64,000 bases of DNA from Pseudomonas cremoricolorata (GCF_000759535.1 NZ_CP009455.1:2542001-2606000); one strand, 5' to 3'. Positions 47,716 through 56,803 are shown, counted from the first letter of the stretch. Made by a program: numbers and translations. Notes: a model not told the origin generated them from the sequence alone.

Positions 47716-48544
47716 GGTAGCTCCTTCGCAACAGCCATTGATGAACCACCGTGACCACGGTCATCAGCCCCACCAGCACCATCGCCAGGGCACTGGCCAG
47801 GTTCGGGTCGAGGCTGATATCGCCCGCCACCAGGCCGGCGATGCGAATCGGCAGGACGTTGAAGTTCCCGGTAGTCAGGGCGTAGACCGTGGCATAGGCC
47901 CCCAGCGCATTGGCCAGCAGAATGACGAACGTACCCAGCAGCGCCGGGGTCAGCACCGGCAGGCCGATGTACCGCCAGACGTGCCAGCCGTTTGCGCCGA
48001 GCAGGGCAGCCGATTCGCGCCAGTCTTCGCGCAGGGCATCGAAGGCCGGGTACAGCAGCAACACCCCGAGGGGGATCTGGAAGTAGGTGTACACCAGAAT
48101 CAGCCCGCTCTTGGAATAGATGCTGAAATCACCGAGCAGGCCCATCTGCTTGAGCAGCAGCGTCAGCGCGCCATTGAAGCCGAGCAGGATGATGAAGGCG
48201 AAGGCCAGCGGCACACCGGAGAAGTTGCTGGTCATGTTGGCGAAGGCGCTGACGAAATCGCGCAGGCGCGAGTCGACCTGACGCAGCGAGTAGGCACCGA
48301 TGATGGCGATGACGATGCCGAACAGGCTCGACCAGAAGCTGATTTCCAGGCTGCGCTGCAGCGCTTGCAGATAGAACTTCGAGCTGAATACCTTGATGAA
48401 ATTGTCCAGCCCCCAGCCAGCCTCGCTTTGCAGGCTGTTGACCGCCACCCACGCCAGCGGGGCGATCTGGAACACCAGGAAGAACAGCGCAAAGGGCAAC
48501 AGACACAGCAGTGCCAGGTAGCGCCCACGCGGTTGCGCGCTCAT
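47705..48544 (-). CDS. ABC transporter permease (first subunit)
   Basis: A 279-residue permease with six helices (LALLCLLPFALFFLVFQIAPLAWVAVNSL first) and EAA loop WRESAALLGANGWHVWRYIGLPVLTPAL. It is the PotB/PhnU-like partner of the next permease. ATG at 48544 overlaps the stop of the phosphodiesterase gene (ATGA); an upstream Met would give an unlikely Arg-rich extension. Confidence 0.92.
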   Translation of the reverse strand: MSAQPRGRYLALLCLLPFALFFLVFQIAPLAWVAVNSLQSEAGWGLDNFIKVFSSKFYLQALQRSLEISFWSSLFGIVIAIIGAYSLRQVDSRLRDFVSAFANMTSNFSGVPLAFAFIILLGFNGALTLLLKQMGLLGDFSIYSKSGLILVYTYFQIPLGVLLLYPAFDALREDWRESAALLGANGWHVWRYIGLPVLTPALLGTFVILLANALGAYATVYALTTGNFNVLPIRIAGLVAGDISLDPNLASALAMVLVGLMTVVTVVHQWLLRRSYHAR

Positions 48545-49347
48545 TTGAGCAGCTCCCGGCATACGCTCTTGTCGTGCGCTGCGCCGAGCAGCTCGCAAAT
48601 GGTGCCGCACAGTTGCGTCTGCAAGGGCTTGGCGTTGAGGTCGAGGCTGAAGCCTTCGCCGAACACGAACAGTGGCACCTCGCGTTCTTCGGCGAGCAGG
48701 CCATTGTGCGAGCGGTCGTTGTTCATGCCGTGGTCTGCGGTGACCAGCACCTGGTAACCCTCTTCGAGCCAGCGCGGCAGGTAGTCGGCCAGCAGAATGT
48801 CGAGGCTGCGTGCAGCGTTGCGGTACTGGCTGCTGTCCAGGCCATGGTGATGGCCGGCATCGTCGATGCTCATCGGGTGCACCAGGAGGAAGTTTGGCGC
48901 ATGCCGGCGGCGCAGGTATTCGGCGTCGGCCAGCAGGTGGGAATCGGGGTAATGGTCGGCATAGTAGAACAGGCCGTGCTGGATCGGCAGCTTCGGCGCA
49001 TGGGTGTGGCGGTCACGCTGGGGGTCGAAGGGCGAGCGGTTGTACAGCTCGCTCATCCAGTGGTAGGCCGCCGCCGCAGTGCCAAGGCCGGCTTCGCGAG
49101 CGTAGTGGAAGACGCTGCGCTGGTTGGACAGGCGGTTGACGTTGTTGTGCACGATGCCACTGTCGATGGGCGCCGTGCCGGTGAGGATGCATTCGTACAA
49201 CGGCCGCGACAGCGACGGCAATTCGCATTCCACGCGGTACAGGGCGGCGCGCTCGGCTTCGACGTAGGCATGCAGATGCCCCATGGCGTGCCGGGCCACG
49301 TGGAAGTTGAGGCCGTCGAGCAAGACCAGGATGACGTTATGTTTCAT
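48541..49347 (-). CDS. Alkaline-phosphatase superfamily phosphodiesterase/pyrophosphatase
   Basis: A 268-residue type I phosphodiesterase/nucleotide pyrophosphatase-like hydrolase. Metal sites: LVLLDGLNF near the N-terminus, nucleophile Thr/Ser near ILTGTAPIDSGI, HPMSIDDAGHHHG and VTADHGMNND with the Asp/His pairs. It has no signal peptide, so it acts in the cytoplasm, unlike most phosphate-scavenging members. Its place between binding-protein and permease genes suggests it hydrolyses the imported organophosphate or phosphonate. Confidence 0.88.
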   Translation of the reverse strand: MKHNVILVLLDGLNFHVARHAMGHLHAYVEAERAALYRVECELPSLSRPLYECILTGTAPIDSGIVHNNVNRLSNQRSVFHYAREAGLGTAAAAYHWMSELYNRSPFDPQRDRHTHAPKLPIQHGLFYYADHYPDSHLLADAEYLRRRHAPNFLLVHPMSIDDAGHHHGLDSSQYRNAARSLDILLADYLPRWLEEGYQVLVTADHGMNNDRSHNGLLAEEREVPLFVFGEGFSLDLNAKPLQTQLCGTICELLGAAHDKSVCRELLK

Positions 49348-49407
49348 TCGGGGGCTCCGAACCGGGAAGAGGTGGGGGCGCCAGGCGCCCCCGGTCGAGC
49401 GGGGGGG

Positions 49408-50472
49408 TTATTCCATTTCCAAGATGACCTGCTCTTGCCACTTGCGCGGCAGCTCTTTGGAGGTGCTCTCCCAGGCGTCGGCGTTCTTGATCGGCTGAGC
49501 CGGCGCGTACTGCTCGTTGGGCAGCAGCTTGGCCTGGACCTCGGCGGGCAGTTTGAGGTGCTCGGCGCGGATCGGTCGGGCGTGGCCGTTGGCCAGGTTG
49601 ATCTGCCCGGCATCGCTGAAGATGTATTCGCGGGTCAGCTTGGCGGCGTTGGGGTGCTTGGCGTACTTGTTGATCAGCGTGGTGTAGCCGGAGGTGATCG
49701 AGCCGTCGGACGGAATCAGCACTTCGAAGCGCTTCGGATCGATCTGCTCGCGGTAGCTCAGGCCGTTGAAGTCCCACACCACGCCCACTTCAACCTCGCC
49801 TTTTTCCAGGGTCTGGATGGTCGGGTTGGCCAGCGACAGGCGTTTTTGCTGGGCCAGTTTGGTGAACAGTTCCAGGCCCGGCTGGACGTTGCTCTCGTCA
49901 CCCTTGTAGGCGATGGCGGCAGCCAGGACGCCGTTGGCGGCCTGGGCGGCGGTGCCGACGTCGCCGATGGCGACCTTGTACTTGCCGCGCTCCAGGTCAT
50001 GCCAGGTCTTGGGCCGGTCTTCTTCCTTGACCAGATCCTTGTTGATGATGAAAGCGATGGTGCCGGTGTAGGCCAGGGCCCAGTGACCGTCCTGATCCTT
50101 GGCCCAGGTCGGGATCTGCTCCCAGGTGCTCGGCTTGTACGGTTGGGTGACGCCCTTGGCCAGTGCGATGGGGCCGAAGGCGGCGCCAACGTCGCCGATG
50201 TCGGCGCTGGCGTTGTCTTTCTCGGCTTCGAACTTGGCGATTTCCTGGGCCGAGCTCATATCGGTGTCGCTGTGCTTGAGGCCGTACTTCTGCGTCAGGT
50301 CGTTCCAGGTGCCTTTCCAGTTGGCCCAGGCATCGGGCATGCCCACGCTGTTGATGACGCCTTCCTTGCGGGCCGCGTCCTCCAGGGTTTTCAAATCAGT
50401 GTCAGCGGCCATCGCCGAAGTACACAGGGCGATGCTTGCGCCCAGCAGTGAGGCCATGAAGAACTGTTTCAT
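49408..50472 (-). CDS. ABC transporter substrate-binding protein
   Basis: A 354-residue periplasmic binding protein with signal peptide MKQFFMASLLGASIALCTSAMA (cleavage AMA-AD). The fold is of the iron/polyamine/2-aminoethylphosphonate group: INSVGMPDAWANWKGTW, ASADIGDVGAAFGPIALAKG, WALAYTGTIAFIINKDLV and WDFNGLSYREQI. By location it brings the substrate to the importer encoded downstream. Start at MKQFFM; the longer frame adds ten residues before the signal peptide. Confidence 0.92.
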   Translation of the reverse strand: MKQFFMASLLGASIALCTSAMAADTDLKTLEDAARKEGVINSVGMPDAWANWKGTWNDLTQKYGLKHSDTDMSSAQEIAKFEAEKDNASADIGDVGAAFGPIALAKGVTQPYKPSTWEQIPTWAKDQDGHWALAYTGTIAFIINKDLVKEEDRPKTWHDLERGKYKVAIGDVGTAAQAANGVLAAAIAYKGDESNVQPGLELFTKLAQQKRLSLANPTIQTLEKGEVEVGVVWDFNGLSYREQIDPKRFEVLIPSDGSITSGYTTLINKYAKHPNAAKLTREYIFSDAGQINLANGHARPIRAEHLKLPAEVQAKLLPNEQYAPAQPIKNADAWESTSKELPRKWQEQVILEME

Positions 50473-50538
50473 CCGAAGCTCCTTTATAGGGATGCCGTGC
50501 ATTCGATTGGGTAAAGGAAAGCGTGCTTGCGAACAGGT

Positions 50539-50550
50539 TGGTCTAGGTCA
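50539..50550. promoter_or_regulatory. Candidate UTRA-regulator operator near the binding-protein gene
   Basis: TGGTCTAGGTCA, an imperfect palindrome of the same form as TGGACTAGTCCA found before the regulator gene. It stands 67 bases upstream of the binding-protein ATG, where an operator would block the operon promoter. A half-site TAGACCA is also seen at 50643-50649. Confidence 0.55.
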
Positions 50551-50772
50551 GCAACTCCCGAGCCAAGGTAGGCCGGTTGCGTGACAATTTGATGTAGCCG
50601 GCGGGGGCGGTGGTATCGATCGCTACCCTGGAAATACAGCGTAGACCAAGCGGCGCGGAGCACTGAGCGGCTCAGCGGGGTTGCAGGCGGTGACTGCAAC
50701 GAGGGTTGTCACAGCTTGGTCATCGCCGCTGCTTAGGCTGCTGGCTTGAGCCGGTGCCCTGTTCAGGTGCGT

Positions 50773-50784
50773 TGGACTAGTCCA
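50773..50784. promoter_or_regulatory. Candidate UTRA-regulator operator at its own start
   Basis: A perfect 12-base palindrome, TGGACTAGTCCA, lies 15 bases upstream of the GntR-family start codon. GntR/HutC-type regulators typically bind short palindromes of this kind, so autoregulation is likely. Confidence 0.6.
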
Positions 50785-50799
50785 GAAAGGTAACTTGTG

Positions 50800-51561
50800 A
50801 TGCAGTCAACGCCACCGCGCGCAGTAACAGCCATCTGCCATGCCTTGCAGGAGCAGATCGAACACGGTCTGCTGGCGCCCGGCCACAGGTTGCCTGGCGA
50901 GCGTCACCTCAGTGAAGTCTTTGCCACCACCCGCATCACCTTGCGTGAGGCCTTGGTGCAGCTCGAGGCCATGGGCCTGATCTACCGTGAAGAGCGCCGC
51001 GGCTGGTTCGTTTCGCCGGCGCGGTTGACCTACGACCTGATCGAGCGTAGCCATTTTCACGCGATGGTTTGCGCACAGGGACGCAGCCCTGCCACGCAAC
51101 TGCTGTCGGCCGGTCTGCAGCCGGCATCGGCGCTGATCTGCGCGCACCTGCAACTGCCGGCGCTGTCGAGCGTCGTGCGCATCTGCCGTGTACGGCGCAT
51201 CGATGGACGCGCGGTGCTGTACGCCGAGCATTACCTCAACCCGCAGTATTTTCCCGGCATCCTGCAACTTGACCTGAGCCAGTCACTGACTCGGCTATAC
51301 GCCAGCGAATACGGCATCTTCTACGGCCAGGTCGGCTTCGAAATCCTTCCCACGGCCTTGCCCGCCGCAGCCGCCAGCGCCTTGCGCGTGTCCAGTGGCA
51401 GCGCCGGGCTGCACGTGCTGCGCAGCAACAGCGATCAGCACGGGCGGCTGATCGATTGTGACCTGGAGTACTGGCGTCACGATGCGATTCGCATCTGTGC
51501 TGAAGTCAATCCGTCGCGGCTGCCGGCATCGGCTCGGACGGCTTGCCGCCCCCCGCCGTGA
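50800..51561 (+). CDS. GntR family regulator with UTRA domain
   Basis: A 253-residue HutC-subfamily regulator. The winged helix (ICHALQEQIEHGLLAPGHRLPGERHLSEVFATTRITLREALVQLEAMGLIYREERRGWFV) is followed by a UTRA ligand-binding domain (VRICRVRRIDGRAVLYAEHYLNPQYFPGI..., LEYWRHDAIRI). It is divergent from the transporter operon and probably represses it until the substrate or a breakdown product binds. A GTG codon stands directly before this ATG and could also be used. Its last 56 bases overlap the convergent mechanosensitive-channel gene. Confidence 0.92.
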   Translation: MQSTPPRAVTAICHALQEQIEHGLLAPGHRLPGERHLSEVFATTRITLREALVQLEAMGLIYREERRGWFVSPARLTYDLIERSHFHAMVCAQGRSPATQLLSAGLQPASALICAHLQLPALSSVVRICRVRRIDGRAVLYAEHYLNPQYFPGILQLDLSQSLTRLYASEYGIFYGQVGFEILPTALPAAAASALRVSSGSAGLHVLRSNSDQHGRLIDCDLEYWRHDAIRICAEVNPSRLPASARTACRPPP

Positions 51562-53671
51562 CCACTTGCACCGACAGGCGCGGCGTGGCGAGGTCGAGGC
51601 CTTGCTCGTCGAGTTGGCGCTTGAGCGCCAGGTTGAAGGCCCGCGACACCTCCCACTGCTTGATCGGTGCAGTCTTGAAGCGCGCGCGCAGAACGGCGGC
51701 GCCCGACTCGAAACTCTCCACGCCCTGGAATTCCAGCGGCGACCAGATGTTGCGGCGCATCAGCGGATCGTTGCGCATCTTCTGCCCGACGTCGCGGATC
51801 AGCGTCATACCGGTGTCGATGTTCATGTTGTGCGGAATGGCGATGCGGAAAATCGCGTAACCGAACTCGCGTGAGTAGTTCTTGATGCTCTTGATCTCGC
51901 TGAACGGAATGGTATGCACGATGCCGTCGATGTCGCGCAGGCGCACGGTGCGGATGGTCAAGCCTTCGACCGTGCCGAGGTGGCCGCCGACATCCACGTA
52001 GTCGTCGATCGCCAGCGAGTCCTCGATGATGATGAACAGACCGGTGATCAGGTCGGCCACCAGCGACTGTGCACCGAAACCGATTGCCAGACCGATGACA
52101 CCGGCACCGGCAAGCAGCGGGGTGACGTTCATGCCCATGTTCGCCAGCGCGACGATCAGCGCGATGATGGCGATGGCGACGAACAGCACGTTGCGGATCA
52201 GCGGCATCATCGTCTGCGCGCGGGCGTTGGCCATGCCCCTGCGCGAGCGCACCAGCGCGTGGTGCACGGCGGTATCGGCAAGAATCCACACCAGCCAGGC
52301 GACGATCAAGGTGCTGATCAGGCCCAGCAGGCGCATGCTGATGTCGTGGCCATCGCCCTCGGCGAAGCGAATCATCGACAGCCCCCAGACGCGCAAGCCC
52401 AGCTCGATGAACAGCAGCCAGATGAACAGGTGCGCCAGGGCGTAGCCAAAATTCTGCAGGCGTTCGGTGTAGGCCGCCTGACGCCGTGTCGTCAGTGCAG
52501 TTCTGGCCGCATGGCGACGCACCAGCCCGTTGAGCACCATGCATACCACCACCAGCACGGTGCACATCAGTGACTGACGCAGAGCGGTACTGGTGTCGCC
52601 GGCCGAAACGAACGTGGCGAACAGCGAAATCGCCACCAGCACCAGCGCCGGCAAATACCAGAAACTGCCGAGCACTTCGATGGTGTCGCTCAGCGTGCGT
52701 CGGGTCAGGCGCCGGGACAGTGGCTGGTTGCGGATCAGGTGCGCGATCGGACGGCGGAAACGCAGGATGAACAGCCCGGTGCACAGCGCTGCGAGGACGT
52801 TGGCCACGGTGGCGATGGAATGGGCCAGGTGCACGCCCAGGGCGCTGGTCAGGCGTGGATCGCTCATGGCCTCGCCAAATGCGGCGAAGCTGCCGATCAG
52901 CCACAGCGGATTGAACGCGCGATGACGCAGAATGTGCAGCGCGCGGTGGCGGTGCGGGCCGTCGAGCAGAGAGAAGGCGATCACGCAGATCGCCGAGAAG
53001 CAGGTGCCCACCACCAGTGCATAGGCCAGTACCATCGCCAGCGATTTGCCCAGCGAAGGCGGCAGGACGAAGCTCAGGTACACCGTGAAGATCAGCGCCA
53101 CCAGCCAAGGGCCGAGCTTGCGCAGGGCGAAGCGCACCAGGTCCCAGGTGCGCGGATGCTGCGGCAGTTCTTCGCTCAGGCCAAAGCGCAGGCGCACACG
53201 ATGGCTGATCCAGTTGAAGGCGAAGGCCAGCAGGCTCCACACCGCGATCACTGCAGCGAAGCCGAACAGAATGGCCGGCCACTGCTGTATCGGTACGACG
53301 CGGTCGATCAGCTCGGCTTTGGCTTGGTGAAATTCATCGGCCCAGCGCACGAAGGGGCTGGAGTCGCCGCTGAACTGCTCTTCGAAATCGTGCAGCGCGC
53401 CAGAGATCAGCCCCAGCACACCCTGCTCGACGCTGGGTTGCGACTGACGCGAGGCATCGCGCAGTTTTTTCAGGTCAGCCAGCAGTTTGGCCCGTTGCTG
53501 GTCGTTCTCAAGGTTCTTGATCACCTCGTCGAGGGACTTGCCCAGCGGCTCGCTGGCCTCGGGTTGCTGCGGGGTACTGCTTGAACCCAGCAGGCCAGGC
53601 AGGCCGGCCGCCTGGGCCGGAACAACGAACAGCAACAGCAGCAGAGTCAGGCAACGCAGAAGAGCTGGCAC
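51506..53671 (-). CDS. Large MscS-family mechanosensitive channel
   Basis: A 721-residue YbiO-like channel. It has a signal peptide (VPALLRCLTLLLLLFVVPAQAAG), a periplasmic coiled region, about ten membrane helices, and at the C-terminus the MscS pore and beta domain: TPLLAGAGVIGLAIGFGAQSLVADLITGLFIIIEDSLAIDDYVDVGGHLGTVEGLTIRTVRLRDIDG is spread over the conserved pore helix TM3b and beta domain. It would open on osmotic downshock. GTG at 53671, preceded by GAGG, gives a clean signal peptide. Confidence 0.92.
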   Translation of the reverse strand: MPALLRCLTLLLLLFVVPAQAAGLPGLLGSSSTPQQPEASEPLGKSLDEVIKNLENDQQRAKLLADLKKLRDASRQSQPSVEQGVLGLISGALHDFEEQFSGDSSPFVRWADEFHQAKAELIDRVVPIQQWPAILFGFAAVIAVWSLLAFAFNWISHRVRLRFGLSEELPQHPRTWDLVRFALRKLGPWLVALIFTVYLSFVLPPSLGKSLAMVLAYALVVGTCFSAICVIAFSLLDGPHRHRALHILRHRAFNPLWLIGSFAAFGEAMSDPRLTSALGVHLAHSIATVANVLAALCTGLFILRFRRPIAHLIRNQPLSRRLTRRTLSDTIEVLGSFWYLPALVLVAISLFATFVSAGDTSTALRQSLMCTVLVVVCMVLNGLVRRHAARTALTTRRQAAYTERLQNFGYALAHLFIWLLFIELGLRVWGLSMIRFAEGDGHDISMRLLGLISTLIVAWLVWILADTAVHHALVRSRRGMANARAQTMMPLIRNVLFVAIAIIALIVALANMGMNVTPLLAGAGVIGLAIGFGAQSLVADLITGLFIIIEDSLAIDDYVDVGGHLGTVEGLTIRTVRLRDIDGIVHTIPFSEIKSIKNYSREFGYAIFRIAIPHNMNIDTGMTLIRDVGQKMRNDPLMRRNIWSPLEFQGVESFESGAAVLRARFKTAPIKQWEVSRAFNLALKRQLDEQGLDLATPRLSVQVVTAGGGKPSEPMPAAATD

Positions 53672-53718
53672 TGGAAAAACGACCTCAGGATGAACGACTG
53701 CCCGAGTGTAGAGATTTT

Positions 53719-53883
53719 TCAGGCCAGTTTCTCGAGGATCTTCCAGCAGGCGGTGCCGAACACCGCGATGGTGCCGATCCACATCATCAGTACACCGCTG
53801 TTGCGCTCGCGCAGACTGAAGCCAAGTGTCAGCAGCAGCAGGCCGGCGACGATGGGCAGGAGGTGAAGCATGAATGGAGACAT
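53719..53883 (-). CDS. Small two-helix membrane protein
   Basis: A 54-residue protein, MSPFMLHLLPIVAGLLLLT..., with two membrane helices (residues 6-22 and 32-46) joined by a basic turn LRERNSG. ATG at 53883 is preceded by AAGGA, which fits better than longer frames that run through the pseudouridine synthase gene. No function known. It lies between rluA and the channel gene on the same strand. Confidence 0.65.
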   Translation of the reverse strand: MSPFMLHLLPIVAGLLLLTLGFSLRERNSGVLMMWIGTIAVFGTACWKILEKLA

Positions 53884-53953
53884 CGACAACTTCCTTGTGT
53901 GAAACGTCCTTGGAATCAAGCCGGCGCCTTCATACGCCAGCCGCGCGGGTAGA

Positions 53954-54589
53954 TCAGAACGGGGCAGGGCACTCGAAACGCAGCCGCTCGCCGCTGCGCG
54001 GATGGGTGAAACTGAGCATGCTGGCGTGCAGGCACAGCCGCTCGTGGGCGGCCAGTGCTTCTGGATTCGCGTACAGGCGGTCGCCCAGCAGCGGGTGGCC
54101 GATGGAGAGCATATGGACACGCAGTTGATGCGAGCGACCGGTGATCGGCGTCAGCTCTACCCGACAGTGATCGCCGCAGCGCTCGAGGATGCGCCAGAAG
54201 GTCAGGGCATGCTTGCCTTGCTCGTGGTCGACCACGTGGCGTGGCTTGGTCGGCGGGTCGTATCGCAATGGCAGGTCGATGCTGCCACTGTCCAGGGTCG
54301 GTTGCCCCCAGCACAGCGCGGTGTAGGCCTTTTCGGTTTCGCGATCATGGAACTGCCGGGACAGTTCGCGGTGGCTGTCGGCGTCTCGCGCCAGCAGGAT
54401 GATGCCGGAAGTCTCCCAGTCCAGTCGGTGCACGATCAGCGCGTCAGGATAGCCATTTTCCTGCAGGCGGGTGATCAGGCAGTCCTTGTTGTCATCGGCA
54501 CGACCCGGCACCGACAGCAGCAACGTGGGCTTGTTGATCACCAGGATGGCGGCGTCCTGGTGAAGGATCTGGACATTCGACAGCGGCAT
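53954..54589 (-). CDS. rluA: RluA-family pseudouridine synthase
   Basis: A 211-residue RNA pseudouridine synthase. The catalytic Asp is in IVHRLDWETSGIILLA (HRLD motif), preceded by VINKPTLLLSVPGR and followed by TPITGRSHQLRVHMLSIGHPLLGDRLY. Length and motifs match RluA, which modifies 23S rRNA U746 and tRNA U32. It follows minE at 170 bases on the same strand, as in many pseudomonads, and may be read from the min transcript. Confidence 0.92.
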   Translation of the reverse strand: MPLSNVQILHQDAAILVINKPTLLLSVPGRADDNKDCLITRLQENGYPDALIVHRLDWETSGIILLARDADSHRELSRQFHDRETEKAYTALCWGQPTLDSGSIDLPLRYDPPTKPRHVVDHEQGKHALTFWRILERCGDHCRVELTPITGRSHQLRVHMLSIGHPLLGDRLYANPEALAAHERLCLHASMLSFTHPRSGERLRFECPAPF

Positions 54590-54640
54590 TGCAAAGTCTC
54601 GGCAGAGGCCGGCTGCAGGAGCCGGCGGGCGCGAACGAAA

Positions 54641-54748
54641 AAGAGCGGCACCACGCCACTCCGACAGCTCGTCACTATACCTGCTCGCGCGCCACAGTCG
54701 GCACTCGCTTCAGGAAGGTGGGCTGCGGAGCGGCGCGGTGCCGCTCTT
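54641..54748. repeat. 12-base inverted repeat between minE and rluA
   Basis: AAGAGCGGCACC (54641-54652) and GGTGCCGCTCTT (54737-54748) are perfect inverted copies 84 bases apart. Next to it is a separate 7-bp hairpin (GCCGGCT 54608-54614 with AGCCGGC 54620-54626). The unit could be a small structured intergenic element or a MITE-like remnant; no target duplication is evident. Confidence 0.55.
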
Positions 54749-54758
54749 CAAGGGCCGA

Positions 54759-55013
54759 TCAACGATCAGGCAGGGTGATGTTCAGTTCCAGAATCGAGCA
54801 ACTGCCCTGATTCTCCAGAGCGACCTGCACATCATCGTTGCCGATGTTGACGTATTTGCGGATCACTTCCAGCAGCTCTTGCTGCATGGCAGGCAAGTAA
54901 TCCGGGGTGCTGCGCTGGCCACGCTCGTGCGCCACGATGATCTGTAGACGCTCTTTCGCTACCGACGCGCTGGCGGTTTTCTGTCTGCCACGAAAGAAGT
55001 CAAAAAGGTTCAT
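54759..55013 (-). CDS. minE: Cell division topological specificity factor MinE
   Basis: An 84-residue protein: membrane-targeting/MinD-binding N-terminus ([31 protein letters not shown]) and a C-terminal topological domain with [27 protein letters not shown]. It stimulates MinD ATPase and drives pole-to-pole oscillation. It begins 3 bases after the minD stop. Confidence 0.96.
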   Translation of the reverse strand: MNLFDFFRGRQKTASASVAKERLQIIVAHERGQRSTPDYLPAMQQELLEVIRKYVNIGNDDVQVALENQGSCSILELNITLPDR

Positions 55014-55016
55014 GGT

Positions 55017-55829
55017 TTATTTGCCTCCGAACAGACGCGCGAAGAATCCTTGCTTCTGCGCTTCGATGAACCGCAGAGGCTTTTCTTTGCCCAGCAGACG
55101 GTCGACGGTATCGCTGTAGGCCTGGCCGGCATCGCTCTGGTCGTCGAGGATGACCGGATTGCCGCTGTTGGAAGCCTTGAGCACGGCCTGGGATTCGGGA
55201 ATCACGCCCTTGAGCTTGATCGAGAGGATTTCCTCGACGTCGGCCACACTGAGCATTTCGCCCTTTTCCACGCGCTCGGGATGGTAGCGGGTGATCAGCA
55301 GGTGTTCCTTGATCGGGTCTTCGCCGTTTTCCGAGCGCCGCGACTTGCTTGAAAGCAGGCCCAGCATGCGGTCGGAGTCGCGTACCGAAGAGACTTCAGG
55401 GTTGGTCACCACGATGGCTTCGTCAGCGAAGTACATCGCCAGGTGGGCGCCCTTTTCGATGCCGGCAGGGGAGTCGCAGATCACGTAGTCGAAGGTTTCC
55501 TTCAACTCGTTGAGCACGCGCTCGACGCCTTCCTGGGTCAGGGCATCCTTGTCGCGGGTCTGACTCGCGGCGAGGATGAACAGGTTCTCAAGGCGTTTGT
55601 CCTTGATCAGTGCCTGTTGCAGGTTGGCTTCATTGTTGACCACGTTGACGAAGTCGTACACCACGCGGCGCTCGCAGCCCATGATCAGGTCGAGGTTACG
55701 CAGGCCGACGTCGAAGTCGACGATGACGGTCCTGTATCCACGCATCGCGAGGCCGGTACCGATGGCGGCGCTGGTGGTGGTCTTGCCCACACCCCCTTTG
55801 CCCGAAGTCACCACGATAATTTTGGACAA
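55017..55829 (-). CDS. minD: Septum site-determining ATPase MinD
   Basis: A 270-residue ParA/MinD ATPase with deviant Walker A GKGGVGKTTTSA (two Lys), Walker A' IVDFDVGLRNLDLIMGCE, Walker B YVICDSPAGIEKGA and a C-terminal amphipathic membrane-targeting helix ending KQGFFARLFGGK. It recruits MinC to the membrane and is released by MinE. It is the middle gene of minCDE, 110 bases after minC. Confidence 0.97.
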   Translation of the reverse strand: MSKIIVVTSGKGGVGKTTTSAAIGTGLAMRGYRTVIVDFDVGLRNLDLIMGCERRVVYDFVNVVNNEANLQQALIKDKRLENLFILAASQTRDKDALTQEGVERVLNELKETFDYVICDSPAGIEKGAHLAMYFADEAIVVTNPEVSSVRDSDRMLGLLSSKSRRSENGEDPIKEHLLITRYHPERVEKGEMLSVADVEEILSIKLKGVIPESQAVLKASNSGNPVILDDQSDAGQAYSDTVDRLLGKEKPLRFIEAQKQGFFARLFGGK

Positions 55830-55939
55830 GGTCTCTCACCCCTAAATAAACGGGACAGGTGTCCCAGCAAATACAGAAAATGGCAACGATGAATAAGTTG
55901 CTATATAGAGTGTTCGTTGAAAATGCCGGCAAGTATCAA

Positions 55940-56683
55940 TCAAAGTCGAGTGATGTTCAACACATCTCCGGACAAGCTGACTTGCACCCCGGCCCCCCAC
56001 AATGGATCGCGGCGCAAGTCTTCGCTGACTTTGTATTGCCCGGCGATGGAAACCATTTCGGCGGTCATTTGCTGGCAGAAGATACGCGCACGGGTATTGC
56101 CCTTGATGCCGGCCAGGGCACGGCCGCGCATGGCGCCGTACACATGAATGTTGCCGTCGGCGAGCAGTTCGGCGCCCGGGCTGACCGAGGTGGTCACCAC
56201 CAGGTCGCCGCCCTGGGCGTAGATCTGCTGGCCGCCGCGCACCGGGGCGGTGATGATCCGGGTTGGGCGGATTTCAGGTTCAGCGGGCGGCAACGGTGCC
56301 GGCTCTGGCTTTTTCACTTCCGGCTCAGGCTCGATGGGCCGCTCGCGGGCGCCCGAAGGCGGCAGTACCGGCAGGTCGATGGCGATGGCGGCGGCGATGT
56401 CTTCGATGCGGCTGGCGCGCAGGGCCAGCGTGCGCAGGCCGTGATGGCGGCAAATGCGCATCAGGGCTGGTAAATCCAGCACGCCAGCATTGGCCGGTAA
56501 CTTGTCCAGGGCCAATACCAGTGGTGTATTACTGAAGAAGTTTGGCGCCAGGGCTACCTTTGCCGCCAATTGCCGGTCAAGTGCATCCAGGTCATTGCGC
56601 GCCAGTTCCAGCACGGTAATGGCAAGCATGCTGCCTTTTAGCTGGAATACGCTGGAGGTGTCGGGGGGCTGGTTCGGGCTCAT
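55940..56683 (-). CDS. minC: Septum site-determining protein MinC
   Basis: A 247-residue inhibitor of FtsZ assembly: an N-terminal domain ([46 protein letters not shown]), a Pro/Glu-rich linker ([20 protein letters not shown]) and a C-terminal beta-helix that binds MinD ([33 protein letters not shown]). I take MSPNQPPD as the start; a Met three codons earlier and one further upstream are possible, and no clear ribosome site decides. It is divergent from the lipid A acyltransferase gene. Confidence 0.94.
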   Translation of the reverse strand: MSPNQPPDTSSVFQLKGSMLAITVLELARNDLDALDRQLAAKVALAPNFFSNTPLVLALDKLPANAGVLDLPALMRICRHHGLRTLALRASRIEDIAAAIAIDLPVLPPSGARERPIEPEPEVKKPEPAPLPPAEPEIRPTRIITAPVRGGQQIYAQGGDLVVTTSVSPGAELLADGNIHVYGAMRGRALAGIKGNTRARIFCQQMTAEMVSIAGQYKVSEDLRRDPLWGAGVQVSLSGDVLNITRL

Positions 56684-56803
56684 GGTCTGCATAGACGGCT
56701 TGTTGCGGAAAAAGTGCCCTGACTTATAGCGAGAAACTGCAAGGGCCCGCAACCGGCGGCCAAAGGTTGTAGAATGCCCGGCCTTTGTCTTGCCGGAGTT
56801 TCA

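Noticed and set aside
48511..50451. 646-codon plus-strand frame across the transporter operon
   Set aside because: It is antisense to the hydrolase and binding-protein genes, which have catalytic motifs and a signal peptide.
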